Assembly (NCBI RefSeq): GCF_016775705.1
Contig: NZ_CP068760.1
Location: 3,100,001-3,164,000 of the forward strand
DNA from: Chryseobacterium cucumeris
GTDB taxonomy: Bacteria; Bacteroidota; Bacteroidia; Flavobacteriales; Weeksellaceae
Length of the DNA stretch: 64,000 nt
Direction of reading: 5' to 3'
Each line of letters starts with the position of its first letter. Positions within the stretch are counted from its first letter, which is position 1. Shown here in pieces: positions 49,715 to 58,873 of this stretch. The notes below the pieces were generated by a model. The model did no database searches and was not told the DNA's origin. It saw only the letters and a program-made list of their open reading frames with translations. A program made the translations under genes and the position numbers.

Positions 49715-50795
49715 AATCCTCAGTGACCACAGTTTCCCGTTCGCCATCTTCTTTCTTTCCTTCCTCGATCATGATTTCAGCCTCAGCTTTCTCTTCAGCA
49801 GTTGCTGTTTCTATCAGTTCTTCCTGTTCATCGTTGTGATGATCTATGAAAAACTCGCAGTATACCGGAAGGTGGTCTGAACCAAAATTTTCCAAGGTCT
49901 TCAGCTGTTTAATAAAAATATCTTCACTGTGAAACATCAGATCGATAGGAAACCTTAAAAGACGGTATTTCGCATGAAAGGTAGAAACGAAAGAGTATCC
50001 GATTCTCGGATCTATCAGATGACTTGTTTTTCTAAAAAGAACAGATGACCGTGACCAGGCCACATTATTGAAGTCTCCCACCACGATAACCGGTTTTTGG
50101 ATGTCTTTTACACGCTTGGCAGTACTCAAAAGATCGCCATCTCTTTCCTTTGATGTTTCTTCTTCCGTAGGACTTGGCGGCGGCGGATGAACTCCAAAGA
50201 AAACAAAAGAAAAGCCATCAGCAGTTTTCATATGGATCTCTATGCTCGGAATATCATCAGCTACAAAATAATGGGTTTTCGCTTCTTTAATCTCAACTCT
50301 TGAATAAAAATGCATTCCATAGGTATTTTCAAGAGTTACTTTGTGTTGGTAGGAATATTCTTTTTCCAGAGGTCTCATTGCTTTCTCCCAGTCACTGTTG
50401 CTTTCCATCGTCATGAAAAAATCAGGGTTATGTTTTTTAACAAGCCCTATGAATTTCTCATACTCTTTATTAAACTGATATACATTGGCAGAAATAAAAT
50501 GTAGTTTATCAGAAGATCTGTGACGCTGTCTGTGTTTTTTTACAGGATAGAAATGGGTGTATCTGATCAGTGTTTGGCCGTGATGAATAAACATAACCAG
50601 CAGAAGCCCCTGATAATACCAGAAATATTCTGTAGAATCTGTGAAAAAGCCTAATAAAAAAGTACATAATATAAGGTAGGTGACCTGTATTTTGGCAAAT
50701 TCAGGAACTCTGAATATCCAGTGGGAATGCTGAATTTTCGGCAGTATTGTCATGACCAGAAGAACTATGGCCAGAGTCAGGTAAATAATCCACAT
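49713..50795 (-). CDS. Endonuclease/exonuclease/phosphatase family membrane protein
   Basis: A 360-residue protein. Two or three N-terminal membrane helices (about 2-16, 31-47, 52-72) precede an EEP-fold catalytic domain, with MESNSDW (Glu ligand, near 132), VVVGDFNNVAWS (Asp/Asn pair, near 241) and GSDHLPVYCEF (Asp-His, near 307). EEP members hydrolyse phosphodiesters of nucleic acids, lipids or inositols; the membrane anchor points away from a DNA repair role. A C-terminal Glu-rich tail follows. Confidence 0.85.
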   Translation of the reverse strand: MWIIYLTLAIVLLVMTILPKIQHSHWIFRVPEFAKIQVTYLILCTFLLGFFTDSTEYFWYYQGLLLVMFIHHGQTLIRYTHFYPVKKHRQRHRSSDKLHFISANVYQFNKEYEKFIGLVKKHNPDFFMTMESNSDWEKAMRPLEKEYSYQHKVTLENTYGMHFYSRVEIKEAKTHYFVADDIPSIEIHMKTADGFSFVFFGVHPPPPSPTEEETSKERDGDLLSTAKRVKDIQKPVIVVGDFNNVAWSRSSVLFRKTSHLIDPRIGYSFVSTFHAKYRLLRFPIDLMFHSEDIFIKQLKTLENFGSDHLPVYCEFFIDHHNDEQEELIETATAEEKAEAEIMIEEGKKEDGERETVVTED

Positions 50796-50905
50796 ATAAA
50801 AAGCTCTGAAATAATTTTGACCACAATTTAAGGAAAATGAATTTTAAAATTTGTTAATCAATTTAAATTTTATTTTATCTATTTTTAATTATCTAAATCT
50901 ATACT

Positions 50906-51346
50906 ATGAATAAATTAATGGCATTTCTTGTTCTGATTAGTATTTCGTGCTTCGGCCAGCAGAATACAGATATTGAAAAACCTATCCGAAACCTGTTTCT
51001 TGGTATGAAAAATGCAGATCCTGAGTTGGTAAAATCCGCTTTTGCAGAGAGTGCAGTACTTCAAACCATCACCAAGGACGGTACTGTGAAAAGTGATAGT
51101 ATTTCGGATTTCATTGCTTCGGTTTCCAAATTTACAAAAGGAGATCTGGATGAAAGAATTATAGTGGAAGCCATTCATACGGATGGGAATCTGGCAACTG
51201 TTTTTACCCCTTATTCTTTTTATTTAAAAGGAAAATTATCACACTGCGGGGCTAACAGTTTTCAGCTGGTAAAACAGAATAATGAATGGAAGATCCAGTA
51301 TATTATTGATACGAGAAGAAAGGATAACTGTAAAGAAATACAATAA
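50906..51346 (+). CDS. NTF2-like (SnoaL) secreted protein
   Basis: A 146-residue protein with a signal peptide (MNKLMAFLVLISISCFGQ) and an NTF2/SnoaL-like or Lumazine_bd_2 fold: NLFLGMKNADPELVKSAFAESAVL in the first helix pair, then the beta cone with FQLVKQNNEWKIQYIID. Such proteins are often small-molecule-binding or accessory domains; the function here is unknown. It precedes the VOC protein by 33 bp on the same strand. Confidence 0.75.
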   Translation: MNKLMAFLVLISISCFGQQNTDIEKPIRNLFLGMKNADPELVKSAFAESAVLQTITKDGTVKSDSISDFIASVSKFTKGDLDERIIVEAIHTDGNLATVFTPYSFYLKGKLSHCGANSFQLVKQNNEWKIQYIIDTRRKDNCKEIQ

Positions 51347-51379
51347 TAAAGTTCAATTGAAAATCAGGTTAAAATAAAA

Positions 51380-51757
51380 ATGAAGATTCACCATATTGCC
51401 ATCATCTGTTCAGATTACGCCGTTTCAAAAAAGTTTTATACGGAAATTTTAGATCTGAATATCATCCGTGAAGTATACCGCGAAGAAAGACAGTCTTATA
51501 AACTTGATCTTGCTATAGGAGATCATTATGTGATCGAACTGTTTTCCTTTCCCGATCCTCCCCAACGTCCCTCACGTCCCGAAGCATGTGGTTTAAGGCA
51601 TCTCGCTTTCTCGGTAGAAAATGTCAGTGAAAAACGAAATGAGCTGGTAGAAAAAGGATTAAACTGTGAAGAAATCCGCATAGACGAATTCACCGGAAAA
51701 GAATTTTTCTTTACCCAGGATCCCGACCAGCTGCCGTTAGAGTTTTATGAAATGTAA
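51380..51757 (+). CDS. VOC-family metalloenzyme, YaeR/glyoxalase-like
   Basis: A 125-residue vicinal oxygen chelate protein. The metal ligands in the family are seen as His5 in KIHHIAIICSDY, Glu of the VIELFSF strand, His74 in GLRHLAFSVENV and a final Glu in LPLEFYE. It resembles the YaeR/SMU1112c subgroup, whose substrate is not known. It stands 33 bp after the NTF2-like gene and may share its transcript. Confidence 0.85.
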   Translation: MKIHHIAIICSDYAVSKKFYTEILDLNIIREVYREERQSYKLDLAIGDHYVIELFSFPDPPQRPSRPEACGLRHLAFSVENVSEKRNELVEKGLNCEEIRIDEFTGKEFFFTQDPDQLPLEFYEM

Positions 51758-51761
51758 AAAA

Positions 51762-52145
51762 TTAGTGCGCGTAACCGGCAAAGAAACTCACCGCCATAAT
51801 CGCTAAAACAATAGAAGAAATGACTACATATACGTAGTCTTTTTCTTTTAAATAACCTATTAAAGCGAAAACAATTCTCATAAGGGGAGTGAAGATCAGC
51901 AAAAGAATACCCAGCTGAATGATAGCCATTCCTTCTCCTTTACACAGAGAGTTCCAAAAATGTCCCCATACTTTTTCAGAAGAAGTACCTACCACAAGGC
52001 TGGTATATTTTTCGGGCATTTTAAAACCTTCAATAAATAACTTGACAAAACCAATCAATGATGTAGCCACAGACAGAATAACACCCAGTCTCAGAAGATT
52101 TCCTACCGAACGGTTCAGATCGACATCTGTAAAATTCTTTTTCAT
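51762..52145 (-). CDS. DUF1634 family membrane protein
   Basis: A 127-residue protein with three hydrophobic segments (about 16-36, 74-93, 103-124), the DUF1634 layout. It overlaps the TauE/SafE gene by 1 bp and is translationally coupled; the two are commonly adjacent in bacteria, suggesting a joint transporter. Function unknown. Confidence 0.83.
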   Translation of the reverse strand: MKKNFTDVDLNRSVGNLLRLGVILSVATSLIGFVKLFIEGFKMPEKYTSLVVGTSSEKVWGHFWNSLCKGEGMAIIQLGILLLIFTPLMRIVFALIGYLKEKDYVYVVISSIVLAIMAVSFFAGYAH

Positions 52146-52975
52146 TATCTGAAACTTTTGTTGATACCGTTATACATCATATAAATGGAGAGAATGGTAA
52201 TCACGATGGCAAAAAATACTTTCAATTTTTTGGTCTTCGATACCATCAGCGTTTTTGAACCGATAAAACTTCCGATCACAACTCCGATCAGTACGGGAGC
52301 TACAATTACCGGAATGATTTCTCCCCTCTGGAAATAGATCAGGGCACTGGCCACTGCTGTTACTCCGATCATGAAATTACTGGTGGTTGTAGATACTTTG
52401 AAAGGAAGCTTCATCATATTGTCCATTGCCAATACTTTCAATGCACCGGAACCTATTCCCAGAAGTCCGGACATGGCTCCTGCAAACATCATCATCAAAA
52501 ATCCGGGAACTGTATTTCTTGCAGAATAGCTTTTCAATACTCCTTTATCGGGAAATGTTCCGTACAGTTTCAGCTTTTCCTCCAGACTTCCTTTTACCAA
52601 AGGTTCCTGGTGATCAGGTTTCCCTTTAAGATTTAAAATAACGGTTAAAAGAAGGATACTTGCGAAAATAATTCCGATTGTATTTGGGTTAAGCATTCCT
52701 GAAACAAGGGCTCCAATAATAGCGCCTGCTGTGGTGGCTATTTCGAGAAACATTCCGATTCTCATATTGGTAAAGCCTTCTTTTACGAAAGCTACAGCCG
52801 CACCGGAAGAGGTCCCGATCACAGAAATAAGTGAAGCACCGATAGCGTAATGCATTGGAACGCCGAATCCCAGCGTTAATAAAGGAATGATGATAACTCC
52901 TCCTCCTAAACCCGTAAGTGAACCTAAAAGACCCGCTGAAATTGCGCCAAGGAAGAGTATGATGATTTCTGACAT
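52145..52975 (-). CDS. TauE/SafE family sulfite/organosulfur exporter
   Basis: A 276-residue permease with 8 or so helices. The repeat halves show GLLGSLTGLGGGVIIIPLLTL near the start and GLLGIGSGALKVLAMD near 165. Family members export or import sulfite, sulfoacetate or sulfolactate. Coupling to DUF1634 strengthens the call. The ion moved is not known here. Confidence 0.88.
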   Translation of the reverse strand: MSEIIILFLGAISAGLLGSLTGLGGGVIIIPLLTLGFGVPMHYAIGASLISVIGTSSGAAVAFVKEGFTNMRIGMFLEIATTAGAIIGALVSGMLNPNTIGIIFASILLLTVILNLKGKPDHQEPLVKGSLEEKLKLYGTFPDKGVLKSYSARNTVPGFLMMMFAGAMSGLLGIGSGALKVLAMDNMMKLPFKVSTTTSNFMIGVTAVASALIYFQRGEIIPVIVAPVLIGVVIGSFIGSKTLMVSKTKKLKVFFAIVITILSIYMMYNGINKSFR

Positions 52976-53025
52976 ACTACAAATAATACTACAAATATAA
53001 AATTATTGTGATAGTCTGCCAAACA

Positions 53026-53055
53026 TTTGAAAAAGATAAATTTAACGTATTTTTG
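53026..53055 (+). promoter_or_regulatory. Promoter giving a leaderless DUF1543 transcript
   Basis: TTTG (53026-53029), 18-nt spacer, TATTTTTG (53048-53055): a good match to TTTG-N18-19-TAnnTTTG. The ATG at 53061 starts 5 nt after the box, where transcription would normally begin. Confidence 0.6.
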
Positions 53056-53060
53056 TATGC

Positions 53061-53624
53061 ATGAAAAATGAATTGAAATTATTTTATGTCATCCTCGGGG
53101 CAACACCCAAAGGCAGAAATATAGAGCAGCACGATGTTTTCTTCGGAATTGCGGAGAATCTGAAAGATCTGATTCCTGATATGAAAGAATTTTGGAAGGA
53201 AGCAGAAGGAAAAATTCACCTGGATTGTTACCAGGAAGTGAAATTTGCAGACGGTTACAAGGTGAAAATTGTAGAAAAGGGAGAGAAGACATCAGAAAAC
53301 CAGTTGTTTTTTCTGAATCTGGGAGGTTATAAGCCAGGTTTCTTTGAAGAATTTCATGAGCAGCACTTAATGGTAGGACAGTCTATGGGAGAGATTGTGA
53401 AAAGAGCAAAAGCTACCGAATTCTATCAGACCATGGGATTTGAAGGTGCAGTAAGCCATATTGATGATAAGCATGGAGTGGATATTGATGATATTTTCAA
53501 TGTGAGCGATATTCTTCCTGCGTATATGAAAGAAAAATATGCTATCATTCTTCAAAAGTCTGATGAAGAAAATCAGGAGAACCCAATGGGGTTAGGCTAT
53601 TTAAAAATTGATAAAATTCAATAA
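53061..53624 (+). CDS. DUF1543 domain protein
   Basis: A 187-residue soluble protein. It matches the DUF1543 layout of a duplicated segment: KLFYVILGATPKGRNIEQHDVFFG in the first half and FFLNLGGYKPGFFEEFHEQHLMVG in the second. The C-terminal part is acidic with a HVDIDDIFNVSDIL-like stretch. The gene is 24 bp before purK on the same strand and may be cotranscribed with it. Function unknown. Confidence 0.82.
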   Translation: MKNELKLFYVILGATPKGRNIEQHDVFFGIAENLKDLIPDMKEFWKEAEGKIHLDCYQEVKFADGYKVKIVEKGEKTSENQLFFLNLGGYKPGFFEEFHEQHLMVGQSMGEIVKRAKATEFYQTMGFEGAVSHIDDKHGVDIDDIFNVSDILPAYMKEKYAIILQKSDEENQENPMGLGYLKIDKIQ

Positions 53625-53648
53625 GAGTAAATCTAATAAAAATAAAAA

Positions 53649-54761
53649 ATGAAAATAGGAATTCTGGGAGGCGGACAGCTGGGAAGAATGTTGATACAAA
53701 GTGCACTGAAGTATGATGATGAGTTTTATACTCTGGATCCGGCCTCTGATGCACCATGTCATAATATCTCGTATTTTACACAGGGAAATTTCAATGACTA
53801 TGAAACAGTTTTGAATTTCGGAAAAGATAAAGATGTTGTAACCATTGAAATAGAACACGTAAATGCTGATGCACTGGCAGAACTTGAAAAGCAGGGAATA
53901 AAAGTGGTTCCTAATGCCAATATCATCAAAACAATTCAGCAAAAAATCCTTCAGAAAGAATTTTATAAAGCTCATGATATTCCAAGCCCGGAATTTCAGG
54001 TAGTATGGAACAGTGATGAGAAAATCATCATGCCATTGCCGTTTGTTCAGAAGATGAATACCGGAGGCTATGATGGAAAAGGAGTACAGGTGATCAAAAC
54101 GGAAGAAGACTATCAGCAACTATGGACTGAACCTTCTGTCATTGAAAGTCTTGTTGATATTGAAAAAGAACTTTCTGTCATTGTAGCAAGAAACGAAAAA
54201 GGAGAAACCAATATTTTCCCGGTAACGGAAATGGTTGCCGATCCAAAACTGAATCTATTGGATTTCAATGTATGTCCGGTTCTGCTGACGGAAGATGTTC
54301 AGAACCAGATTGATTCCATTACTGAAAAATTTCTGGCTGCAGTGAACTCTCCGGGGTTGTTTGCCATCGAATTATTCCTTGATAAAGAAGGAAAAGTATG
54401 GGTAAATGAAACTGCTCCAAGGCTTCACAATTCAGGACATCAGAGTCAGGAAGGAAATACTAATTCCCAATTTGAGCAAATGTACCGCGTGGTTAAAAAT
54501 TTACCATTAGCGGATACTGACGCCATCACTTACAGCGGAATGCTGAATCTTGTAGGAGCAGAAGGATATTCCGGAAAAGTAGTCTATGAAGGAATGGAAG
54601 ATGTTCTTAAGCTTCCCGAAACATACATCCACTTATACGGAAAAACTGAAACCAAGCCGGGAAGAAAAATGGGACATATCAACGTTCTTGCAGATTCCAG
54701 AGAAGAGCTTATGGAAAAGCTTGTACAGGTAAAAGGAATGGTAAGAGTAATTGCTGAGTAA
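53649..54761 (+). CDS. purK: N5-carboxyaminoimidazole ribonucleotide synthase
   Basis: A 370-residue ATP-grasp enzyme of purine synthesis that carboxylates aminoimidazole ribonucleotide in an ATP-dependent step. The N-terminal KIGILGGGQLGRMLIQSA, middle PFVQKMNTGGYDGKGVQVI and VNETAPRLHNSGHQS (near 256, ATP-Mg binding) are PurK signatures. Its partner purE lies about 5.3 kb downstream rather than beside it. The product is passed directly to PurE. Confidence 0.94.
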   Translation: MKIGILGGGQLGRMLIQSALKYDDEFYTLDPASDAPCHNISYFTQGNFNDYETVLNFGKDKDVVTIEIEHVNADALAELEKQGIKVVPNANIIKTIQQKILQKEFYKAHDIPSPEFQVVWNSDEKIIMPLPFVQKMNTGGYDGKGVQVIKTEEDYQQLWTEPSVIESLVDIEKELSVIVARNEKGETNIFPVTEMVADPKLNLLDFNVCPVLLTEDVQNQIDSITEKFLAAVNSPGLFAIELFLDKEGKVWVNETAPRLHNSGHQSQEGNTNSQFEQMYRVVKNLPLADTDAITYSGMLNLVGAEGYSGKVVYEGMEDVLKLPETYIHLYGKTETKPGRKMGHINVLADSREELMEKLVQVKGMVRVIAE

Positions 54762-54780
54762 TATCGATTTAAGATAGATA

Positions 54781-54818
54781 AAAGGGAGCTGTTTTAACTT
54801 TAAAAACAGCTCCCTTTT
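54781..54818 (+). terminator. Strong hairpin terminator after purK
   Basis: A 15-bp stem, 54781-54795 with 54804-54818, loop of about 8 nt, followed by TATTTTTG. It separates purK from the repeat element and the reverse-strand block. Confidence 0.85.
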
Positions 54819-54832
54819 ATTTTTGAACTCAT

Positions 54833-54969
54833 TCAATAGGAACGGGCTTTAGCCCGTTTAAAAATAATTGTCAACTCAATTGGCTTTAGCCGAAGCTTAA
54901 TTTTAGGTTTTCGGCTAAAGCCAATTTTATTTTGATTGTTCACATCGGGCTAAAGCCCGATCCTATTGA
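54833..54969. repeat. Palindromic repeat element, copy B (intact)
   Basis: A 137-bp element with 24-bp terminal inverted repeats (54833-54856 and 54946-54969) differing at one base. The inner AATTGGCTTTAGCCGA is repeated inverted as TCGGCTAAAGCCAATT (16 of 16). The whole would fold into a long cruciform or RNA hairpin. It carries no coding frame. Confidence 0.85.
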
Positions 54970-54988
54970 TAATGTAATGCTTTCATGA

Positions 54989-55801
54989 TTAAGGATTTTT
55001 AACCACCTCAATATTATCCTTTTTATAATTGTATTTAATATAACTTCCTAAAGCGGTTGATAAAACAGAAAATTCTTCCAGCGTTGTAAGCGGTGCATAG
55101 AGTTTAAACGTACAAATGTCCGTTGCAGAAATAAAAGGATTGGTTACTAAATGGCTGTGGGTAGACATAGTTACCGTTCCTCCATTTTCTAAGGCTGTAG
55201 AGGTTGGAATAAGTCTTGAGTGAAATTTTTTATGGGAAATAATATTCCCTTTTTTATCCGAAACAAAAAGATAATCATTTCCGAAAGGAATTATACCAGA
55301 CTGGACAGTACCAGGTATCAAATACACCTTATAGTTTTCATTAAACGGAATAATAATCATATTAAGACTATATCCCTGTGGTACCGTTACCGAATACTTT
55401 GGGTCGGATAACTGTGGAATAATGGCAGAACGGATATTTTTTAAAATACTTTCAGTTTCATTAAGTCCCCTTTCTTTAAAATTTTCTTTGACAGGTTTTG
55501 TCTGGTTATTTTTGAAAGACAGTTCTGCAATAATCATATTACCTGCTTTATTAAGAAAGGAAGTTTTGATGGTATCGTTTTTCTGGTACGTGACATAGCT
55601 TCCTGTATTTTCAGCAAGTCTTTTATTGCTGCCTACAAGATCTCCCGCATGCCATGATGCATTTTCGTAAGAATAGAGTAGGTTTCCTTCAGTTTTGATA
55701 GAATCCAGTTTTTGTTTCAGTTCTTTATCCGAAAGGGTAAGGTTTTGTGCAGAAAGAATGATGGACACAAAAAAGAAGAGAAATCCGATAATTTGTTTCA
55801 T
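54989..55801 (-). CDS. Hypothetical secreted protein between two repeats
   Basis: A 270-residue protein with a signal peptide (MKQIIGFLFFFVSIILSAQN) and no recognised domain. It is rich in beta-strand-like segments, with the repeated phrases PFGNDYLFVSDKKGNIISHKKF and TMSTHSHLVTNPFISATDIC suggesting a compact beta-rich fold. It is alone, with copies of a palindromic repeat within 20-30 bp of each end. Function unknown. Confidence 0.65.
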   Translation of the reverse strand: MKQIIGFLFFFVSIILSAQNLTLSDKELKQKLDSIKTEGNLLYSYENASWHAGDLVGSNKRLAENTGSYVTYQKNDTIKTSFLNKAGNMIIAELSFKNNQTKPVKENFKERGLNETESILKNIRSAIIPQLSDPKYSVTVPQGYSLNMIIIPFNENYKVYLIPGTVQSGIIPFGNDYLFVSDKKGNIISHKKFHSRLIPTSTALENGGTVTMSTHSHLVTNPFISATDICTFKLYAPLTTLEEFSVLSTALGSYIKYNYKKDNIEVVKNP

Positions 55802-55829
55802 AGGTTATTTTTTTGCCAAAATACAAAAT

Positions 55830-55950
55830 TCAATAGGAACGGGCTTTAGCCCGTTTAAAAATAATTGTCAACTCAATTGGCTTTAGCCGAAAACTTAAAA
55901 TTAAGTTCGGTTAAAGCCAATTTTATTCCTATGGAGCCCGACGCTATTGA
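55830..55950. repeat. Palindromic repeat element, copy C (degenerate)
   Basis: The left half is identical to copy B through TCAACTCAATTGGCTTTAG, while the right half is decayed (only a partial TAAAGCCAATTTTATT and CTATTGA remain). Copies A, B and C share the order and spacing of the two palindromic words. Confidence 0.8.
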
Positions 55951-56034
55951 TGATTTAATTGTTTAATCATAACGAAGAATTAATTATTCGCAGAGAAGAA
56001 ACTTCCGGCACCCTTCTTCCTTCTTCCAGCCTTT

Positions 56035-58158
56035 TTATTTAAAAATCTTCTGAATCACATTTCCAATCTCCACAAAATCCCCGTGATTTCCTACAGAACG
56101 TATTTCCGGGCTGTTTTTGTCATACTCCGAGAAAGGGAAAATCAGAAGGTAATTATTGTCTTTCAGATTCCTGTTCAGCAGTTCAGGGATCAGTCTCATT
56201 CTTGGAATATATGACTTCATACCGCGCTTGGCCATCAGAATAATCAAGGCTTCATCATCTTTCAGCTGTGCTGCGGTTCTTTCTCCGTCCTGCCATGTGC
56301 TCATGATAATGAATTCAGCTTCTATATTGGCTTTCTTTATGATTTTCTGAAGAATATCAATAATATTTTCAGGAGCATAAAAAACAACTGTAGCACCGGA
56401 ATTTCGGGCAATATTCCAGACTCTCAGCAGTGCATGGAAGAACCCTGCTTCCTGATGAGCATTTTCAGGAATCATCACCGCATATTTCTTAATGGTGGAA
56501 AGCGGTTGTGCAGCATGGTAAACCAGCACATTCACATCATCATTCTGCAGATAACCATTGTAAAGGTTATACACAAAAGAAGGGGAGAACCCTTTTTCAT
56601 CTTCCAATCCGATGATAAGATCCGTTATTTTCTGTTCTTTAATCACATTATTGACCCCGTTGATGACATCATTGTCATATCTTTTTAAAGCCTGCAATTT
56701 TACATCTGCCGCTGCGGCTGCATCTGCTGCCTGGTGAAGAAGTTTCTCCGCATTCTTTACCGAAGATTCATTTTTGTCTTCGTTGATGACATTCAAAGCA
56801 AAAAGATCTTCTGTATTCGAATGTGCTTTGATCAGAATTCCCAGATTCACCATTCTCTCAACAGTGGCTTCGTGGTTGATGGCTAAGAGAATATTTTCTT
56901 CCTCATGGGTATTTCCGGAAACGGTATCTTCGTTATCACTCTCAGCAATTTTCTGGGCACTCGCCATGGAAATAAAAGACGAGATCGTACATGAAATGAG
57001 GATAAGAAGAATACTTCCGTTCAGTACGTGTTCATTTAATAATCTTACAGGTTCTCCGGTTTCGGTTTCAGAAAGGATGATGTTATATCCAACCATTACG
57101 GAAGCCAGTGTTGCTGCTGCCGAAGCGGAACTTAATCCAAATATCAGTTTTCCTTCCTCTTTGGTTAGTCTGAATGTTTTCTGAGTGGCCACCGCAGAAA
57201 GGTATTTTCCTCCGATAGAGGCAACCAGCATAATTGCGGCAACTTCAAGTGTTTCCCAGCTTTTAAAGAAAACTTTAAAATCAATCAGCATTCCTACACT
57301 GATCAAAAAGAACGGGATAAATATGGCATTTCCTACAAACTCAACCCTGTTCATCAAAGAAGAAGTGTGAGGGATAAGTCTGTTTAACGCCAGTCCGGCA
57401 AAGAATGCTCCGATGATAGCTTCTACACCAGCCAGTTCAGCAAGCATAGCAGCCAGATAAATCATAACCAGTACAAAAATATACTGCGAAATTTTATCAT
57501 CCACTCTTTTGAAAAACCATCGTCCTATAATAGGGAATACAATAAGTACAATGAGGGCAAAAACGACAAAAGAGACCGATAATTTAACCCAGAATTCTGT
57601 TCCCACATCACCTTGAGACATTCCCACAATCACAGCAAGTACCAATAAAGCAAGAATATCTGTGATCATCGTACCACCAACGGTGATGTTAACTGCTTTA
57701 TTTTTCGCAATTCCCAACTTACTCACCAATGGATAAGCGATAAGCGTGTGAGATGAAAAAAGACTGGCAAACAGAATGGAAGTCAGCATTGAAAAGTGAA
57801 GAAGGTAATATCCACCCAGATATCCTAATACAAAAGGAACTGTAAAGGTATAGATACCAAAGGTGAGACTTTTCCATTTGTTCTTTTTAAAGTCGCCCAT
57901 ATCGATCTCAAGCCCGGCCAGAAACATAATGTAAAGAAGTCCGGTGGTTCCGGTTACTACAATACTGCTGTCTCTGGACAATACATTGAATCCGTTCGGA
58001 CCAATGATGGCCCCGGCAATAATAAGTCCCAAAAGGTGGGGAACTTTAATTTTATTAAGCAGCAATGGTGCTGCAAGGATGATGACCAGTACTAACAGGA
58101 ATTTCAGTACCGGATCTTCTATGGGAAGACTCAGGTTGTGTATACTCAGTAAAATCAT
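56035..58158 (-). CDS. Cation:proton antiporter, CPA2 family
   Basis: A 707-residue protein. Residues 1-410 form about 12 membrane helices of the monovalent cation:proton antiporter type, including the unwound-helix region with LFSSHTLIAYPLVSKLG and the pore Asp in GGTMITDILALLVLAV. Residues 440-700 form a soluble C-terminal part with two USP-like nucleotide-binding halves (LLAINHEATVERMVNLGI; MIPENAHQEAGF). It probably exchanges Na+ or K+ for H+. It is 6 bp downstream of a lipoprotein gene. Confidence 0.88.
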   Translation of the reverse strand: MILLSIHNLSLPIEDPVLKFLLVLVIILAAPLLLNKIKVPHLLGLIIAGAIIGPNGFNVLSRDSSIVVTGTTGLLYIMFLAGLEIDMGDFKKNKWKSLTFGIYTFTVPFVLGYLGGYYLLHFSMLTSILFASLFSSHTLIAYPLVSKLGIAKNKAVNITVGGTMITDILALLVLAVIVGMSQGDVGTEFWVKLSVSFVVFALIVLIVFPIIGRWFFKRVDDKISQYIFVLVMIYLAAMLAELAGVEAIIGAFFAGLALNRLIPHTSSLMNRVEFVGNAIFIPFFLISVGMLIDFKVFFKSWETLEVAAIMLVASIGGKYLSAVATQKTFRLTKEEGKLIFGLSSASAAATLASVMVGYNIILSETETGEPVRLLNEHVLNGSILLILISCTISSFISMASAQKIAESDNEDTVSGNTHEEENILLAINHEATVERMVNLGILIKAHSNTEDLFALNVINEDKNESSVKNAEKLLHQAADAAAAADVKLQALKRYDNDVINGVNNVIKEQKITDLIIGLEDEKGFSPSFVYNLYNGYLQNDDVNVLVYHAAQPLSTIKKYAVMIPENAHQEAGFFHALLRVWNIARNSGATVVFYAPENIIDILQKIIKKANIEAEFIIMSTWQDGERTAAQLKDDEALIILMAKRGMKSYIPRMRLIPELLNRNLKDNNYLLIFPFSEYDKNSPEIRSVGNHGDFVEIGNVIQKIFK

Positions 58159-58164
58159 ATGTGT

Positions 58165-58731
58165 TTATTTTGTGGAACGTACTAATTCAACAGAGAACTT
58201 GGCGGTACAGCCATCAGAGGTAATGGTTCTGGTTCCTTTGATCTTGTTGTCCGAAATATCATTAAGAAGAACGCTCATTTCTACATTCTTTTTGGCCGTA
58301 GAATCGGTTTTGAAGGACAGTCTGATCTCATTGTTTTCAAACTTGCCTGTATAAAGCCTTACCAGATTATTATTGTTGATGATTTTGGTAATAGGCTGGG
58401 TAGAATCATTATCAAATTCCCAGATATCGGTACGCTGGTCGCCTACAGCATATTCGCTGCAGTTGGATTCTGTACAGATTACTTTACCGTTCCATGGTCC
58501 GGAAATTTCTGCAGGCCATGCAGCGGTGATCACTACAGAATCTTTTTTCGCAAAAATACTGTCTCTCATTTTCAGCAGAGACTGATATTCGGATTCTTTT
58601 TTTGCGAATACTTTTTCTTTCTCTAATAATTGTTTTTCCCTGTCTGTCAGGTTCTTTTCCTTCTCTTTGTAATCACAGCTTACCAATAGAAAAGTGGCAG
58701 CCAGCAATAAAAAAAATGTGTTTTTCAGCAT
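58165..58731 (-). CDS. Hypothetical lipoprotein with coiled coil
   Basis: A 188-residue lipoprotein. The signal peptide MLKNTFFLLLAATFLLVSC has its lipobox Cys at 19. Residues 24-60 form a charged coiled coil (LTDREKQLLEKEKVFAKKES), and the C-terminal half is a beta-rich domain starting ISGPWNGKVICTESNC. Its stop is 6 bp before the antiporter start, so they are likely coexpressed. Function unknown. Confidence 0.75.
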   Translation of the reverse strand: MLKNTFFLLLAATFLLVSCDYKEKEKNLTDREKQLLEKEKVFAKKESEYQSLLKMRDSIFAKKDSVVITAAWPAEISGPWNGKVICTESNCSEYAVGDQRTDIWEFDNDSTQPITKIINNNNLVRLYTGKFENNEIRLSFKTDSTAKKNVEMSVLLNDISDNKIKGTRTITSDGCTAKFSVELVRSTK

Positions 58732-58873
58732 ATTGTATCGGTTGGAGTATACAATATAAGAAAAAATGAAGGAAATAGAAAATCCCCATATAACGGATCT
58801 GCTTTTAATTCTATTTAATACATTAAAAAGCAGCGGAATAGATGGGTTGAAATAATGAATATTATTTTCTGAT

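Noticed and set aside
54833..55950. Repeats at 54833-55950 as a CRISPR array
   Set aside because: Only two copies about 1 kb apart, each itself palindromic, with a gene between them and no cas genes.
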